Shown: positions 1-10,212 of the stretch, piece by piece | Layout: each line of letters starts with the position of its first letter | Position numbering within the stretch: position 1 is the first letter of the stretch | Source: Prorocentrum cordatum | Lineage: Eukaryota > Sar > Dinophyceae > Prorocentrales > Prorocentraceae | Direction of reading: 5' to 3' | Length of the DNA stretch: 64,000 bases | NCBI GenBank assembly: GCA_963575745.1 | Contig: CAUYUJ010017826.1 | Coordinates: 412,552-476,551, forward strand | Made by a program: the position numbers and the translations under genes | The notes under the pieces: generated by a model | What the model was told of the DNA's origin: nothing | Database searches by the model: none | Seen by the model: the letters and a program-made list of their open reading frames with translations, nothing else

Positions 1-490
1 GCCATCTTGGAGGAGATCGATCAAAGAAGAGGGGGTCCCCAATTAGCGTTGCCCCTCTAGAGTGCCTCGAGTCGCCTCTTGGGCCCCCCAAGAGGCCAAA
101 ATCCTTCCAAAACCTAAGGAAAATCAATGTTTTTTGCTTTCTCGCCTTTTCGCTCTTGGAGCCGTCTTGGGCCATCTTGAACTCTCTTGGGGCCTCTTGG
201 GGGTCTCTTGGCAGCCTCTTAGAGGCTTCTTGGGGGCCTCTTGGGGTCTCTTGGGGCCCTCTTGGGGCGCTCTTGGGGCGCTCTTGGGAGCCTTCGGGGC
301 GCTCTTGGGGCCATCTTGGAGGAGATCTATCAAAGAAGGGGGGAGCTCCAATTAGGGTTGCCCCTCTAGAGTGCCTCGAAGCGCCTCTTGGGCCCCCCCA
401 AGAGGCCAAAATCCTTCCAAAACCTAAGGAAAATCAATGTTTTGTGCTTTCTCGCTTTTTCGCTCTTGGAGCCGTCTTGAGCCATCTTGG
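1..490 (-). repeat. 309-bp tandem duplication of the CTTGG-family repeat
   Basis: Two copies offset by 309 bp (GCCATCTTGG at 1 and at 310), each with the same segment: GAGGAGATC, a CCCCTCTAGAGTGCCTCGA block, AAAATCCTTCC and a T-rich core near GGAAAATCAATGTTTT. This is the reverse-oriented form of the CCAAGACGGCC family that fills much of the first 32 kb. Long frames on both strands here are stop-free repeat and are not called as genes. Confidence 0.75.
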
Positions 491-631
491 GCGTCCCTGA
501 CACCTCGCGAGACGCCTCGTCCAGGTCAGTGGGGAGGGGTAAGGGGAGGGGTAAACCCCTCCCCGAAGGGAAAGAAGGGGGGTTGGCAGAGGAAACGCTC
601 TAGACCACCTACGCCCTAAAGGGCTGGTGGG
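491..631. other. spacer without recognised feature
   Basis: Short GC-rich spacer with AGGGGTAAGGGGAGGGG purine runs leading into the first PPR fragment. No gene seen. Confidence 0.5.
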
Positions 632-1090
632 ATTTCTCACGGCTACCTTCCCCGCAGAAGCTATGATGAACACAGACTGCGGCGTCAGAAAAAGCTTCTG
701 TCCACACCATGTCATGCCTACATGGGTGTGCTTCCACTGACACCGCCTCCACCACCGCGTTCCTGCCTTCAGGCCTGCTTGCCTGCATCCCTCGCCCACC
801 TTCCCCTCCAGCGGCCACCTCCTCCATCCACGCCGTCCCCTCCAACCTCCCCTTACCCGCGAGGCCCCAGAGACGCTCCACTTCCACGTCCACACCAGGG
901 CGGGCAAATTCCGCGGCGGGAGGCCGCGGGTCAGCCCTAGTCAGCTACAGCGCCGGGATCAGCGCGTGCGAAAAGGGCGGACAGTGGCAGCGGGCTCTGT
1001 CACTGCTGAGGGAAATGGAGGAGGCGAAGTTGGAGCCTAACATCGTCATCTTCTTCTATACTACAATACCGGAATCAGCGCGTGCGAAAA
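632..1090 (+). pseudogene. PPR protein gene fragment 1
   Basis: A candidate 3' splice site (pyrimidine tract ending CCTTCCCCGCAG at 658) precedes a proline/serine-rich stretch (about 709-927). One full P-class pentatricopeptide repeat follows at about 928-1050 (LVSYSAGISACEKG, then QWQRALSLL and EAKLEPN). Its continuation, YYNTGISACEKR, is readable only after a one-base shift near 1055-1062, so the frame is broken. PPR proteins usually bind RNA in organelles, and each 35-aa repeat helps read one base. A near-copy of the leading segment recurs at 9,745-10,050. This is a gene fragment or decayed exon; the family call is firm and the intactness call is negative. Confidence 0.7.
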
Positions 1091-1107
1091 GAGGGCCTGG
1101 TGGCATC

Positions 1108-1145
1108 GGCCCGCCTCGGCCCAGCTCGGCCCGGCTCGGCCCGCT
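1108..1145 (+). repeat. 10-bp GGCCCGGCTC-type minisatellite
   Basis: About four imperfect copies of a ten-base unit (CTCGGCCCGG and variants) directly after the broken PPR frame. Confidence 0.6.
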
Positions 1146-1269
1146 GCGGGCAGGCGCTCGGAGCCGCCTCGACAGCCTTAGGAGCGGCCGCGATGGCGAC
1201 AAGATGGCGGCTGGGGGACGCCCGCGACGGTCAGGACGGCCCCAGAAGATTCCCTGGGAACGCTTCCAG

Positions 1270-2700
1270 AGGCTGAACGTGTCGCTTTTATATGGTTTTT
1301 CTTCAATGTTTCTAGCGTTCTCTCCTTTCCCGGCTGCGGACAGCCCCAAACCGCCATGGACGGCTCCCAGGTGCTCCCGAATCGTCCCAGGGCGGCCCCA
1401 CCCGCTCGAAAGCAGGCCCCCAGCCGCTCCAAGACAGGCCCCAGACGATCCTCCGCACGACCCCCAGGGACGCTCCAGAGTGCCATCGACAGCTCCAGCA
1501 GCACCCAAAACGGCACAAACCAGCCCCAGGAAGTTCCAAAACGTCCTCGCAGAGCCCCTGGTTGGCCCAAGAGAGCCCTCGGACGGCCCAAACACATCGA
1601 AAAGGCGTCCCCTTGAGATCCCACGGAGCGCTTGAAGAGGCTCCCCGCGACGATTTTACATGTTTTTTTCAATTGTTTCGGGCGTTCTCCCTTTTCCGGC
1701 TTCGGAGCGCCCCCGACGGTTCTCAGGGATCCCCAGATCGGTCCAAGCCGGCCCCACAGCCTAGCATGCAGGCTCCACCTTCAGACGAGCCCCCACGGCC
1801 CCAAGAGGCGCTCCAGAGGGCCCAAGATAGCCCCAGAAGAACCCCAGACGTCCTCGCAGGGCTTCTGGCTGGCGCAAGAGAGCTCTCAGACGTCCCAACC
1901 ACTCCGAAAACGACTCTCCAAGAGATCCCAGGCAGCGCTTTCAGAGGCTAAACGCGTCCATGTTGTATGATTGTGTGCACTGTCTCGGGCTTTCTCCCCT
2001 TTTCTGGCTTCGGGCCGCCCTAGACGGCTCCGAAGGGTTCCCCAGATCACCCAAGGTGGCCCGCTCGGGTTCTCTCGAGAGCATTCCTGGGAGCCAGAAA
2101 GAGCTAATTACCGCGGTGTGCAAAAAGGTCCCTTGCATTATTTCCAGGGGACCACCGCCCGCATGTTCTTGCGTACCTCGCTGGAGAACCGCACAGGCAA
2201 GTCGAGTGCATGAGCGTTGGGGCTTTTGTCGAAGCCTCTCCGGCCGCCCATGAGGCCATCGGGGACGCCAACAACTCCAACAGGTCCCCGAGGGCACAAC
2301 TACAGCACCCCAAAGGCCTCCAAGACGAATGTACTTGGGTAACTCTCTGGGCACCTCGGCGGGCGAACCTTCCCGCACCGCCCCAGGACAGCCCCAAACG
2401 GGGCTCGCAAGCAACAGGCCCAGACGATCCCATATGATCCCCAGGGCCCCAGAGAGCCGCCCGAGAGCGTTTCGAACCGCCCGAGATGGCTCCCAGGAGT
2501 TTCCAGATCGGCCCAAAGCGGAGCCACAGGCTCCCAGACGATCCTCAGTGCCCCCAGGAACGTTCGAAGGTGCCCAAGACAGGCACAGAAGCTTCCGAAA
2601 CGGCTCAAGCCGGCCCCCAAATGCTCTAGGGCTTGCCCGCAGGGCTAATTACAAGATTGTCCCAGAGAGCCCTCCGACACGGCCTCAGGGACCACCATGA
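1270..2700 (+). repeat. CCAAGACGGCC-family dispersed repeat array
   Basis: At least three units, each with a T-rich core (near 1290, 1660 and 1960; shared words GGCGTTCTCCCTTTTC and GGCTTCGG) followed by CCCAGACGATCC / CCCCAAGAGGC words. Spacing is about 300-370 bp. Stop-free stretches on both strands follow from the composition and are not supported as genes. Confidence 0.7.
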
Positions 2701-3240
2701 CATTCCAGGACCGCGGGGCTCCAGGATGGCCCAAGACAGCTTCCAGACTGCCCAAATACTCCGAAACACGCTCCCCTAGAGATTCTCTAACCCCACGAAC
2801 GCCACGGGATACGCTTCCCATACGGCCTGAGTACTCCGACGGTCTCACCCTTCAGCTTATGGGAAGCACCACGCTCGACCCACGTGTCGAAGGACACCGC
2901 GTTGCCTGACTTCCCTTCCGCGGGTTCCAAAATGCTTTGTGAGGCTCGCCGACATTACCGCGGATTGCGGACTTCTTCGTGAGGCTCGCCGACGTGGAGC
3001 ACGAAGACTCCAGGAGCCATCGTCGTCGTCGTCGTCGTCGTCGTCGCCGCGAGGCTCCTCGGTAGTTCATTGCTGTTCTTGTTGGAGTTTTCCGTCATTC
3101 GGCGAGCATGACCTCACCAACCAGCGGGCGAACGTTCTCCTTCTCCCCCCTTCCTCAGGACACCGCGGTTCTACGACTTCGCCAGCTCAGGTCAGCGTGT
3201 CTTCAATCCACAGGTTCAGCAAATCGCAGATTTAGTCCAC
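2700..3240. other. spacer with GTC trinucleotide tract
   Basis: Diverged sequence with a direct repeat (TTGTGAGGCTCGCCGAC near 2937, CGTGAGGCTCGCCGACGT near 2978) and a GTC triplet tract at about 3,020-3,050. It leads into PPR fragment 2. No gene seen. Confidence 0.5.
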
Positions 3241-3243
3241 GGG

Positions 3244-3564
3244 TGCACACTAGTCAGCTACAGCGCTGGGCTCAAGGCGTGCGAGAAGGGCAAGCAGTGG
3301 CAGCGGGCCCTGGCGCTGCTGAGCGAGATGCGGGAGGCGAAGCTGGAGCCCGACGTCATCAGCTACAACGTTGGGATCAGAGTGTGCGAGAACGGTGGGC
3401 AGTGGCAACAGGCGCTGAGCATGCTCAGAACCATGCGTTTGAGAAAGTTGGACGTTGACTTCATGGTCTACGGAGCTGCAGCCAGCATGTGCGAGCAAGG
3501 CGGGCAAGGGAGCCACGCGCTGTCTTTATTCAAAGAGGTGCGTGACCTTGTTGCAGGGGAATGA
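3244..3564 (+). CDS. PPR protein, terminal exon or fragment (fragment 2)
   Basis: An uninterrupted frame of about 106 codons ending in TGA holds three consecutive PPR units. Unit 1 is YSAGLKACEKG with EAKLEPDVIS, unit 2 is YNVGIRVCENGG with RLRKLDVD, and unit 3 (YGAAASMCEQGG, FKEVRDLVAGE) is cut short by the stop. There is no credible start in this frame, so it is either the last exon of a spliced gene or a fragment. The AG just before the ATTTAGTCCACGGG that precedes it could be a splice acceptor. Likely role by family: sequence-specific binding of plastid or mitochondrial RNA. It is the cleanest PPR segment here, with positions 2 and 5 of each unit intact. Confidence 0.75.
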   Translation, partial: CTLVSYSAGLKACEKGKQWQRALALLSEMREAKLEPDVISYNVGIRVCENGGQWQQALSMLRTMRLRKLDVDFMVYGAAASMCEQGGQGSHALSLFKEVRDLVAGE

Positions 3565-3599
3565 TACAATACATGTCGAGCACGATCCAGTTGGCTCAG

Positions 3600-3710
3600 T
3601 TGCAACGCTGAGGCCAGCGCGTGAAGATGGGAGAGCAATGGCAGATGGCTTTGGCGCTGCTGAGCGAGATCCGGGAGGCTAAGCTGGAGCCCGATGCTAT
3701 CATCATGCCC
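3600..3710 (+). pseudogene. Degenerate PPR unit (fragment 3)
   Basis: A single PPR remnant. The opening A-S-A is followed by an in-frame TGA, then MGEQWQMALALLSEIREAK and LEPDAI. It lies 36 bp after fragment 2 and appears to be a decayed duplicate or a former next repeat. The following open frame runs into repeat DNA. Confidence 0.6.
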
Positions 3711-3849
3711 TCAATTCTGGGTCAAATCCGTGGGCCAATCGCTTTCTCGGCCTCCAGCGGTGTCGGCACTGCCTCCGGGTCCCTATGGGCTCTGGGTCCC
3801 CATGACGTCGCAGAGACAGCCTTCGATAATGTCCGAGATGGCCAGAATC

Positions 3850-4190
3850 TGCCCCGACAGCCGCTGGACAGGGGCCCCGAGAGATCTCAAGCGGTTCCAC
3901 GAAGCCTCCAAAAGGTCCCTAGACGCCCCAAGAGGCCTTGCAGGAATTGTCCAGAAGACCACGGGAACTTCAAAGCTTTTCAACACCCAAGACGGGGCCT
4001 CCAGACGGCCCAAGAGGCGCCCAAATTGCTCCAAGCGGGCTCCAAGAAGAGCCCCGAGAGAGCCCGAACGAGAGAACATTTCCCAAATCCTTCAGGAAAA
4101 CGTTCATTTTGGCAATTCCCGTGCTTTTCGTCTTCAAAGCGCCCAAGACGACAATATTGTCTCCCAAGATCGACACGTGAACTTGAGAGG
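3850..4190 (+). repeat. CCAAGACGGCC-family repeat block
   Basis: CCAAGAGGC / CCAAGACGG words with a core at about 4,085-4,145 (GGAAAACGTTCATTTT, then TCTTCAAAGCGCCC). Same family as the arrays to either side. Confidence 0.65.
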
Positions 4191-4195
4191 TTCCA

Positions 4196-4265
4196 TCGGC
4201 GACCCGCTGGCGGCCGCGGTCGCCGTCGCCGTCGCTTCCGCCGCTGCTGCCGCCGCCGTCGTAAT
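4196..4265 (+). repeat. GCC/GTC triplet tract
   Basis: Imperfect (GCCGTC)n / (GCCGCC)n run that gives poly-Ala/Val or poly-Arg in different frames. Confidence 0.6.
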
Positions 4266-4379
4266 GGCAATCCGTCGGCTGTTCTTACACCTCGCCTCCC
4301 GAGCAATTCCCGGGGCCTGGAACCGTCGAAACACTTTTCCTGCACGCACTGTCGTCAGGCACCCAAAGGCGTATCGTGT

Positions 4380-4920
4380 TTCACAGTCCAAGTTCGGGCT
4401 CGTCGTCGGTGGCGTCTCTTGGGCGCCTCTTGGCGCCTGTTTGGCACTTCTCGAGCGGTCTAGGTGCCTCGCGTGGGCGTCTGGGAGTCCGTCTTGAGGT
4501 CTCCCAGAACCTTCTTTCAGCTCGAGGTCCTGTTGGGTTCGTCCTTGGGTCTTCCAGAGCCTTCTCGATCTGTCTTCACACCGTGCTCACGATCTCTGGG
4601 TCTATCAGGACGCTCTCTCAGGCCGTCCCGGAGCCAACATGACACGACGACGTGCCAACCACCAGGCTGCACCGTGTTGGCCCCGCACGATTCTCCAGGC
4701 AGCGTTGTGATTCCCCCAGGTGCACTTTGCAATCCGCCTTCAGGTCCTGTGGGGTCCGACCTGGAGTCTCCCAGACTCTTTTTCCAGCTTGAAGTCCTGT
4801 TCGCTGTTGGGTCCGTCCTGGTATATCCCAGGGCCTTCTTGGTCTGTCTTCGTGGGGTTCGTCCTGGGGTGTCCCAGGGCCTTCGCACCTGCGTCGTCGG
4901 GCAAGTCTTTTGTCCACTGC
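4380..4920 (+). repeat. Imperfect repeat of a CTTTTTCAGCTT...GTCTGTCTTC unit
   Basis: Two related segments (about 4,497-4,600 and 4,765-4,880) share GTCTCCCAGA, CAGCTCGAGGTCCTGTT / CAGCTTGAAGTCCTGTT and CAGGGCCTTCTTGGTCTGTC-type words. No coding support. Confidence 0.5.
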
Positions 4921-4954
4921 GCCTGTCGCGTCCGCCCCGGGCTCGTCGCTGCCG

Positions 4955-5008
4955 ACGTCTTCGCCGCCGCCGTCGTTGGCGTCGTCGCTCCAGCCGTCGC
5001 CGTCGTCA

Positions 5009-5043
<35 letters not shown>

Positions 5044-5055
5044 TCTTCGTCGTTG
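4955..5055 (+). repeat. GTC triplet microsatellite
   Basis: An imperfect GCC/GTC tract becomes a pure (GTC)n run around 5,005-5,045. Confidence 0.7.
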
Positions 5056-5139
5056 TCCGCTCTGACTCCCCTCCGCGCAGGCAATGTCGCAGCTCTTCGG
5101 GGGCGCCTTCGCCGCGCAACTGCGGCTCTCTTCAGCACG

Positions 5140-5330
5140 ATGTCGTGGACGGAGTCCACGGGTCAGCCCTAGTCAACTACAGCGCCGAGATCAGCGCGTG
5201 CGAGAAGGGCGAGCAGTGGCGGCGGGTGCTGACGCTGCTGAGCGAAATGCGGGAGGCGAAGCTGGAGCACGACGCCATCTGTATTACAATTCAGCCCGAA
5301 GCGCGTGCGAGAAGGGCTTTCAGTCGACAG
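5140..5330 (+). pseudogene. PPR protein gene fragment 4
   Basis: The DVVDGVHGSALVNYS exon lead-in is followed by one complete PPR unit (SAEISACEKGEQWRRVL, EAKLEHDAI). The next unit's start (YYNSARSACEKGFQ) is present only in a shifted frame, so the gene is interrupted near 5,280. The lead-in GATGTCGTGGACGGAGTCCA is shared with fragment 7 at 11,780, showing common ancestry of the fragments. Confidence 0.7.
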
Positions 5331-5349
5331 CCCGCCCCGGGGAGCCCCG

Positions 5350-6370
5350 AGAGCCCGCGGGCTTGCAAAGCGTATCCAAAATTGATATATACGTTTAGAT
5401 GCGATCGAGCCCTGGTGCAGGCGAGAAGCCAATCGTATCTACTTTTCTGCAACGACGACGAGATATATATGTGTGTATATGTATAAATTCTTTGATGCGC
5501 GCCCCCGGCCTGCGCGGGAATGCCGCCGTATCTAAACGTTTCTATTGTTCAAGCATATCTAAACAATCGGGACCGTATACATTTTTAAAGGGACATGCCT
5601 ATTCGCATCTATCTTTCAAAAACTGACAGTGCCGCGCCGTATCTATTGATCTACCTTTGTCAGAACGGATGCTGTTGGCTGTGTTCTCGGAGCGAAAGCG
5701 ATCCATGATAGTAGTCGAAGCAATGAGCAACGGTATGGGGATAGTTGGAAGCCGTGGCGATGAGGAGTGAGGAGACGACCGACGACGACAAAAACGACGA
5801 GAAGTAGGATGGACAACAGCGACGAAACGAAATTTGGGAGAGAACTGGGTAATTTGGAACAGGGAGCCGTAGGATGGGGAGAGCAAAAGGGAGGAGGAGG
5901 ACGAGGAAGAGGAGGAGGAGGAGGAAGAGGAGGAGGAGGAGGAGGACATCATCATCATCATCATCCTCATCATCATCATCATCATCATCATCATCGTCGT
6001 CCTGGCTGGCATGCGTATTGTCTTTCCTGTTCATGGTCATTGAGCGGCCTCGGCCTGGCATTGGAAGCGCGGCGCCGTTTCTATTCGTATCTGTTGTTGG
6101 TAGACATGGTTTCCAGCGGTGGGCGCCATGTTGAACCGTATCTAAGCATAGCTAAACATTGACCCGTATCCAAAAATATGAAGAACACATACACCCGTAT
6201 CTAACACAAGTAAGCGCTCGAATCTAAACGTAATTACTTTAGTAACATATCTCCTCATATTTAATTTCCATCATGAGGGCGTTGTCGAACACATATGGTT
6301 CAGGGATGATTTTTAGATACCATGCGGCCCTTCCGAATGCAGTTGCCGCTGGTAATATGAGCAACCAACA
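5350..6370. other. AT-richer island with recurring CGTATCTAAAC-like motif
   Basis: A compositional break from the GC-rich flanks. The motif CGTATCTAAACG or close variants occurs about ten times (for example near 5,528, 5,635, 6,134, 6,188 and 6,215), plus inverted copies such as CGTTTAGATGCG at 5,393. A GGA tract (about 5,885-5,945) abuts a CAT tract (5,946-5,996). No gene was recognised. Confidence 0.5.
5885..5996 (+). repeat. (GGA)n joined to (CAT)n microsatellites
   Basis: A purine GGA triplet run is followed directly by an ATC/CAT run. The reverse strand would encode poly-Asp, the forward strand poly-His or poly-Gly; neither is credible as protein. Confidence 0.8.
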
Positions 6371-6374
6371 TAGA

Positions 6375-7440
6375 TTTTGAAATGTGTCTTCCAGGGACGG
6401 CCTGTAGCGCCAACCGTGCCCTGGGGCGCCTCCAGGGCGCTCCCCGACGGCTCCGGAAGGCCCTTTGGGCCGCTCGCCGACGGCTTTTGGGCCCCCAGCG
6501 CGGCTCCCAGGCCCCCAGCGTGGCCCAATATTGTCTCCCAGAGAGCCTTTAGCACGTTCCCCGGCGGCCCCAGAAGGCCCTTGGGCCGTTCGCCGACGAC
6601 CCCGCGACCCCCCAAAACGATTTCCCGCAAAACCCACACCAAGCCCCATGCCCCACGTCGAGCTCCGACACCTCCAGAAGGCCCCTGGGCCGCTCGCCGA
6701 CGGCTCCCTCGCCCCGAGCTCGGCCCAGGACGGCCTCCCGGAGAGCCATGACCCCCAGATCGCCCCAAGACGGCTTCCTGCATGCCACAAACCAAACCCC
6801 ATACCTCATACCAAGCCCCCGACGGTTCCGAAAGGCACCTGGGCCGCTCGCCGACGGCTCCCTCGTTCCCAGCGAGAGCCACGACCCCCAGATCGCCCAG
6901 GAGGGCTTCCCGCAAGCCCTAAACCAAACCCCATACCCCACACCAAACCCCCGACACTTGCAGAAGGCCCTTGGGCCGCTCGCCGACGGCTCTCTCGACC
7001 CCAGTTCGGCCCAATACGGCTTCCCAGAGAGCCTGCAGCACGCTTCCCGACGGCCCCAGAAGGCCCTTGGGCCGTTCGCCGACGGCCCCAGAACAACCAC
7101 ATCGCCCCAGACGGCTCCCCGCAAGACCCACACCAAGCCCCCTGCCCCACACCGAGCCCCGGCACCTCCAGAAGGCCCCTGGGCCGCTCGCCGACGGTTC
7201 CCTTGCCTCCAGCTCGGCCCAATACGGCCTCCCAGAGAGCCTTCAGCACGCTCCCCGACGGCGCCAGAAGGCCCCTGGGCACTCGCCGACGGCGCCACGA
7301 CACCCGCATCGCCCCGAGACGGCTTCTCGCAAGCCCCCAACCACGCCCCATACCCCACACCGAGCCTTCTCGCCCCCCGACGGCCTCCCAGATGTCCTCC
7401 AGGACGCCCCCCGACGGCTCCAGAAGGACGTTCCCATGAC
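6375..7440 (+). repeat. ~100-160-bp repeat with GGGCCGCTCGCCGACGGC core
   Basis: About eight copies of a unit with CCAGAAGGCCC(T/C)TGGGCC plus GCTCGCCGACGGC (near 6,470, 6,590, 6,690, 6,847, 6,977, 7,075, 7,184 and 7,273). The units also share ACCAAGCCCCATACC-type words. Long frames on both strands (GERPKGLLGPSG and similar) are artefacts of the repeat. Confidence 0.7.
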
Positions 7441-8028
7441 GCAGGAAGTTGCTCACCCCCACCCGAGGCCTTGGACCATTGAGTTTCCCCAGGCCTTCTC
7501 GGGAGCTTCCTGTCGACCCCAGCCGCGGCCGCGGCATGCCCTCACGGTCCCAGATACCGTTATTGCCCGGGCCTCGCGGTACTGGTGACAAAGGGGGCTT
7601 GTCCCATGCGCTCGCAAGCCCCAGACCAGGCCCCATCCCTACCCCGAGCCCCAGACACTCTGACCTATCCCAGATCTTCTCAACCGCCTCGTGTCGCTCC
7701 ACAGCCGCACCATCCCCCAGACCCCGCCCTCTCTGTTTCAGGATCCGCAGTCTCGGATCGTAGGGCCCTCCTCCAGCCCTGGAATCAGGGCCATCAGGCC
7801 TTGCTCGCATCTTGCCTCCCTCTGCTGTCATGCTCCGACCTCAACCGCTCTTTCTGCCTGCTCCTGCCTTCCCCCCGGCCTCGGCGACACATGCGTGTTC
7901 CAGACACCCGGGCCCTGACAACTTTTGAAGACCCACAGTTTCGAGGACCTACTCGTGTCGGACAAGCTGTTCTGCTACGGAGTCGTCGCTTCAAGTGCAA
8001 CGGGAGCGCGTGACACGTTGTTCACGCC
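7440..8028. other. Spacer or possible intron/exon lead-in before PPR fragment 5
   Basis: Pyrimidine-rich single-copy sequence with no recognisable domain on either strand. Its position just upstream of a PPR exon makes an intron or N-terminal exon possible, but nothing in it decides this. Confidence 0.35.
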
Positions 8029-8285
8029 GTGGATCTCATCCACGGGTACACACTAGTCAGCTACAGCGCCGGGATTAGCGCGTGCCAGAAGGGCAAGCAG
8101 TGGGAAGGTGTTCTGGCGCTGTTCAGCGAGATGTGTGAGGCGAATGTGTCGCCCGACGTCATCAGCTATAATGCTGGGGTAAGCGCGTTCGAAAAAGGCA
8201 GCCAATGGCAGCAGGCCTTGTCGCTGTTGAGCGAAATGCGGGAGGCTAAGCTGGAGCCCGACGTCATCTTCTCTACAATGCAGGG
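8029..8285 (+). CDS. PPR protein exon (fragment 5)
   Basis: Starts with the family lead-in DLIHGYTLVSYS and holds two complete PPR units (SAGISACQKGKQWEGVLAL with EANVSPDVIS; YNAGVSAFEKGSQWQQALSL with EAKLEPDVI). The third unit degenerates at once (FSTMQGPVRACV) and the frame then enters CCAAGACGG repeat DNA. No credible ATG at the front, so a partial exon or fragment. Predicted organelle RNA-binding role from family membership only. Confidence 0.7.
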
Positions 8286-8289
8286 ACCC

Positions 8290-9640
8290 GTGCGTGCGTG
8301 CGTGCTTAAAATGCCCCACAACGGCTCCGGGGACGCCCCAGAGGCGCTCACGCGGCCCGAGAGGCGCCCAGGACGGCCCCAGACACCCCCAAAACGGCCC
8401 AAGAGCGCTCCAAGAGAGCTCCGGACCGCCGAAAACGGCCCCGACAAGGCCCAGGAGGCCTCCACGACGGCCCCAGAGACGTTCAAGAGGCGTCCCAGGA
8501 TGGCCCCCACAGGTCCAAATCATTGTTTTTTTCAACAGAAAACCGTAAAATTTTAGCACACACTGCTTGTCGGAAGTATGGCGCAGAAGATGGGACAAGA
8601 GGCCCCCACGACCGCCCCAAGACGGCCCAAGAGGCCCCTCAGAGGCACGAAAACCGGCCCGCGAGAGCGTCCAGAGACCCAAGAGGCGCCCAACACGGCC
8701 CCCAGGCGGCCCCAAGAGGCGTCCAAGGATGGCCCCCAGAGGCGAAAATCATTGTTTTTCCAGAAGAAAAACGCTCACTTCCAGCATGCGCTGCTTCACG
8801 GGAATATGGCGCAGAAGCTGGTTCCAGGTCCCCACGACCGCCCCAAGACGGCCCAAGAGGCCCCCAAGACGCACGAAAACCGGCCCGAGAGGGGGTCGAG
8901 AGAGTCCAAGAGGCGCCCACAACGGCCCCAGGGTGACACCAAGAGACTCCCAGGACGGCCCCAGGTATCCCCAAGACGCTCCAAGAGCGCTCCACGACAA
9001 GCCAAGACTGCCTTTTGCAGCGCCAAGACGGCCCAAGACGCCTCTACGACGGCCTAAGAGACGCCGAAGAGGCTTCCCAGGGGGGCCCCAGGAGGGCCCC
9101 GAGACGGCCCAAGACGCACCCAAGACAGCCCCAAGAGCAGTTAACAATGGCCCAAGACGGCCCCACCGCCCCGTCTCCAAGACGGCTGTAGGTGCCCCCA
9201 CCGCCACGTCTCCAAGCCTTTCCGTTTTGACAGTCTCCAAGACGGTCTCTGGGCCGTCAGGGACGGCTCCAGAGGCGCCCGAGACGGCTCAAGAAACACC
9301 AAAGACAACCCCAAGAGCGCCCAATATTTGCTCAAGATAGCTCCAAGACTGTCCCAAGATGCCGAGAGGCGCCCAAGACGGCCCCACATCGCCCCAAGAC
9401 GGCCCAAGACGCACTCAAGATTGCCCAAGAGGGCTTCAAGAGACCCCCAGGAGGACGAAAAGGGCCCCCAAGCGGCCCCCAAGAGGCGTTGGATGCTTCT
9501 CTCTTGGAGAGCGTCGAACTTCCAGTATCGTCTTGGGGGCTTCTTGGACCCACTGCGAGCCATCTCTGCGCCATTTGGGGACGTCTTGGGGCGGTGCGCT
9601 CGAAAGGTCGATTCGTGTCCTCGCACTGGGGCCCGTCTTA
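8290..9640 (+). repeat. CCAAGACGGCC-family array with 229-bp tandem duplication
   Basis: Includes two tandem copies offset by 229 bp (AATCATTGTTTTT core at 8,518 and 8,747; GGCGCAGAAG at 8,580 and 8,809). Further CCCAAGAGGC / CCAAGACGGCC words continue to about 9,480. Near 9,490-9,600 the words flip to the complementary CTTGGGGCGG orientation. Confidence 0.7.
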
Positions 9641-9744
9641 GGGAGTTACGTTTCGCCGCCCTCTTGCGGGCCTCCTAGGCCGCGCCCACTGGCCCCATTG
9701 TCACCACACTACCACATCAAATTATCATTCGGCCCCGGCGAAGA

Positions 9745-10090
9745 GCAGATAACTTCTCACGGCTGCCCTCCCCGCAGAAGCTATCATGAACACATATTGC
9801 GGCGTCAGAAACAGCTGTTATGCCTACATGGGTGCGCTTCCATTGACACCGCCTCCACCACCGCGTTCCTGCCTTCAGGCCTGCTTGCCTGCATCCCTCG
9901 CCCACCTCCCCCTCCAGCGGCCACCTCCTCCATCCACACCGTCCCCTCCAACCTCCCCTTACCCGCGAGGCCCCAGAGACGCTCCACTTCCACGTCCAAG
10001 CCATGGCGGGCAGATTCCGCGGGCGGAAGGCCGCGGGTCAGCTCTAGTCTCTACTACATTGCAGGGCCCAGTGCGTGCCAGAATGGTGCA
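9745..10090 (+). pseudogene. PPR protein gene fragment 6
   Basis: A near-copy of fragment 1: the same acceptor-like CCCTCCCCGCAG (to about 9,776), the same GAACACA, GCGGCGTCAGAAA and GCCTCCACCACCGCGTTCC segments, and the same Pro/Ser-rich stretch. Only a mutated PPR remnant follows (SALVS at about 10,035, then GPVRARM), because the repeat has been deleted. The frame then runs into the 375-bp tandem array. Confidence 0.65.
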
Positions 10091-10212
10091 GGCTCCAATG
10101 AACCAAAACCGCCCCGGGCTGGCTCCGGGCCGCCCAGGGAGGCCCCAAGACACGTCCAGAGGGTCCCAAAAATCCTCCAAGACGGCCCCGGAGAGCCCCG
10201 GCACGCTTAAAG

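Noticed and set aside
6465-7831. Several 200-340-codon frames on both strands
   Set aside because: GC-rich repeat with the GCTCGCCGACGGC core; both strands equally open.
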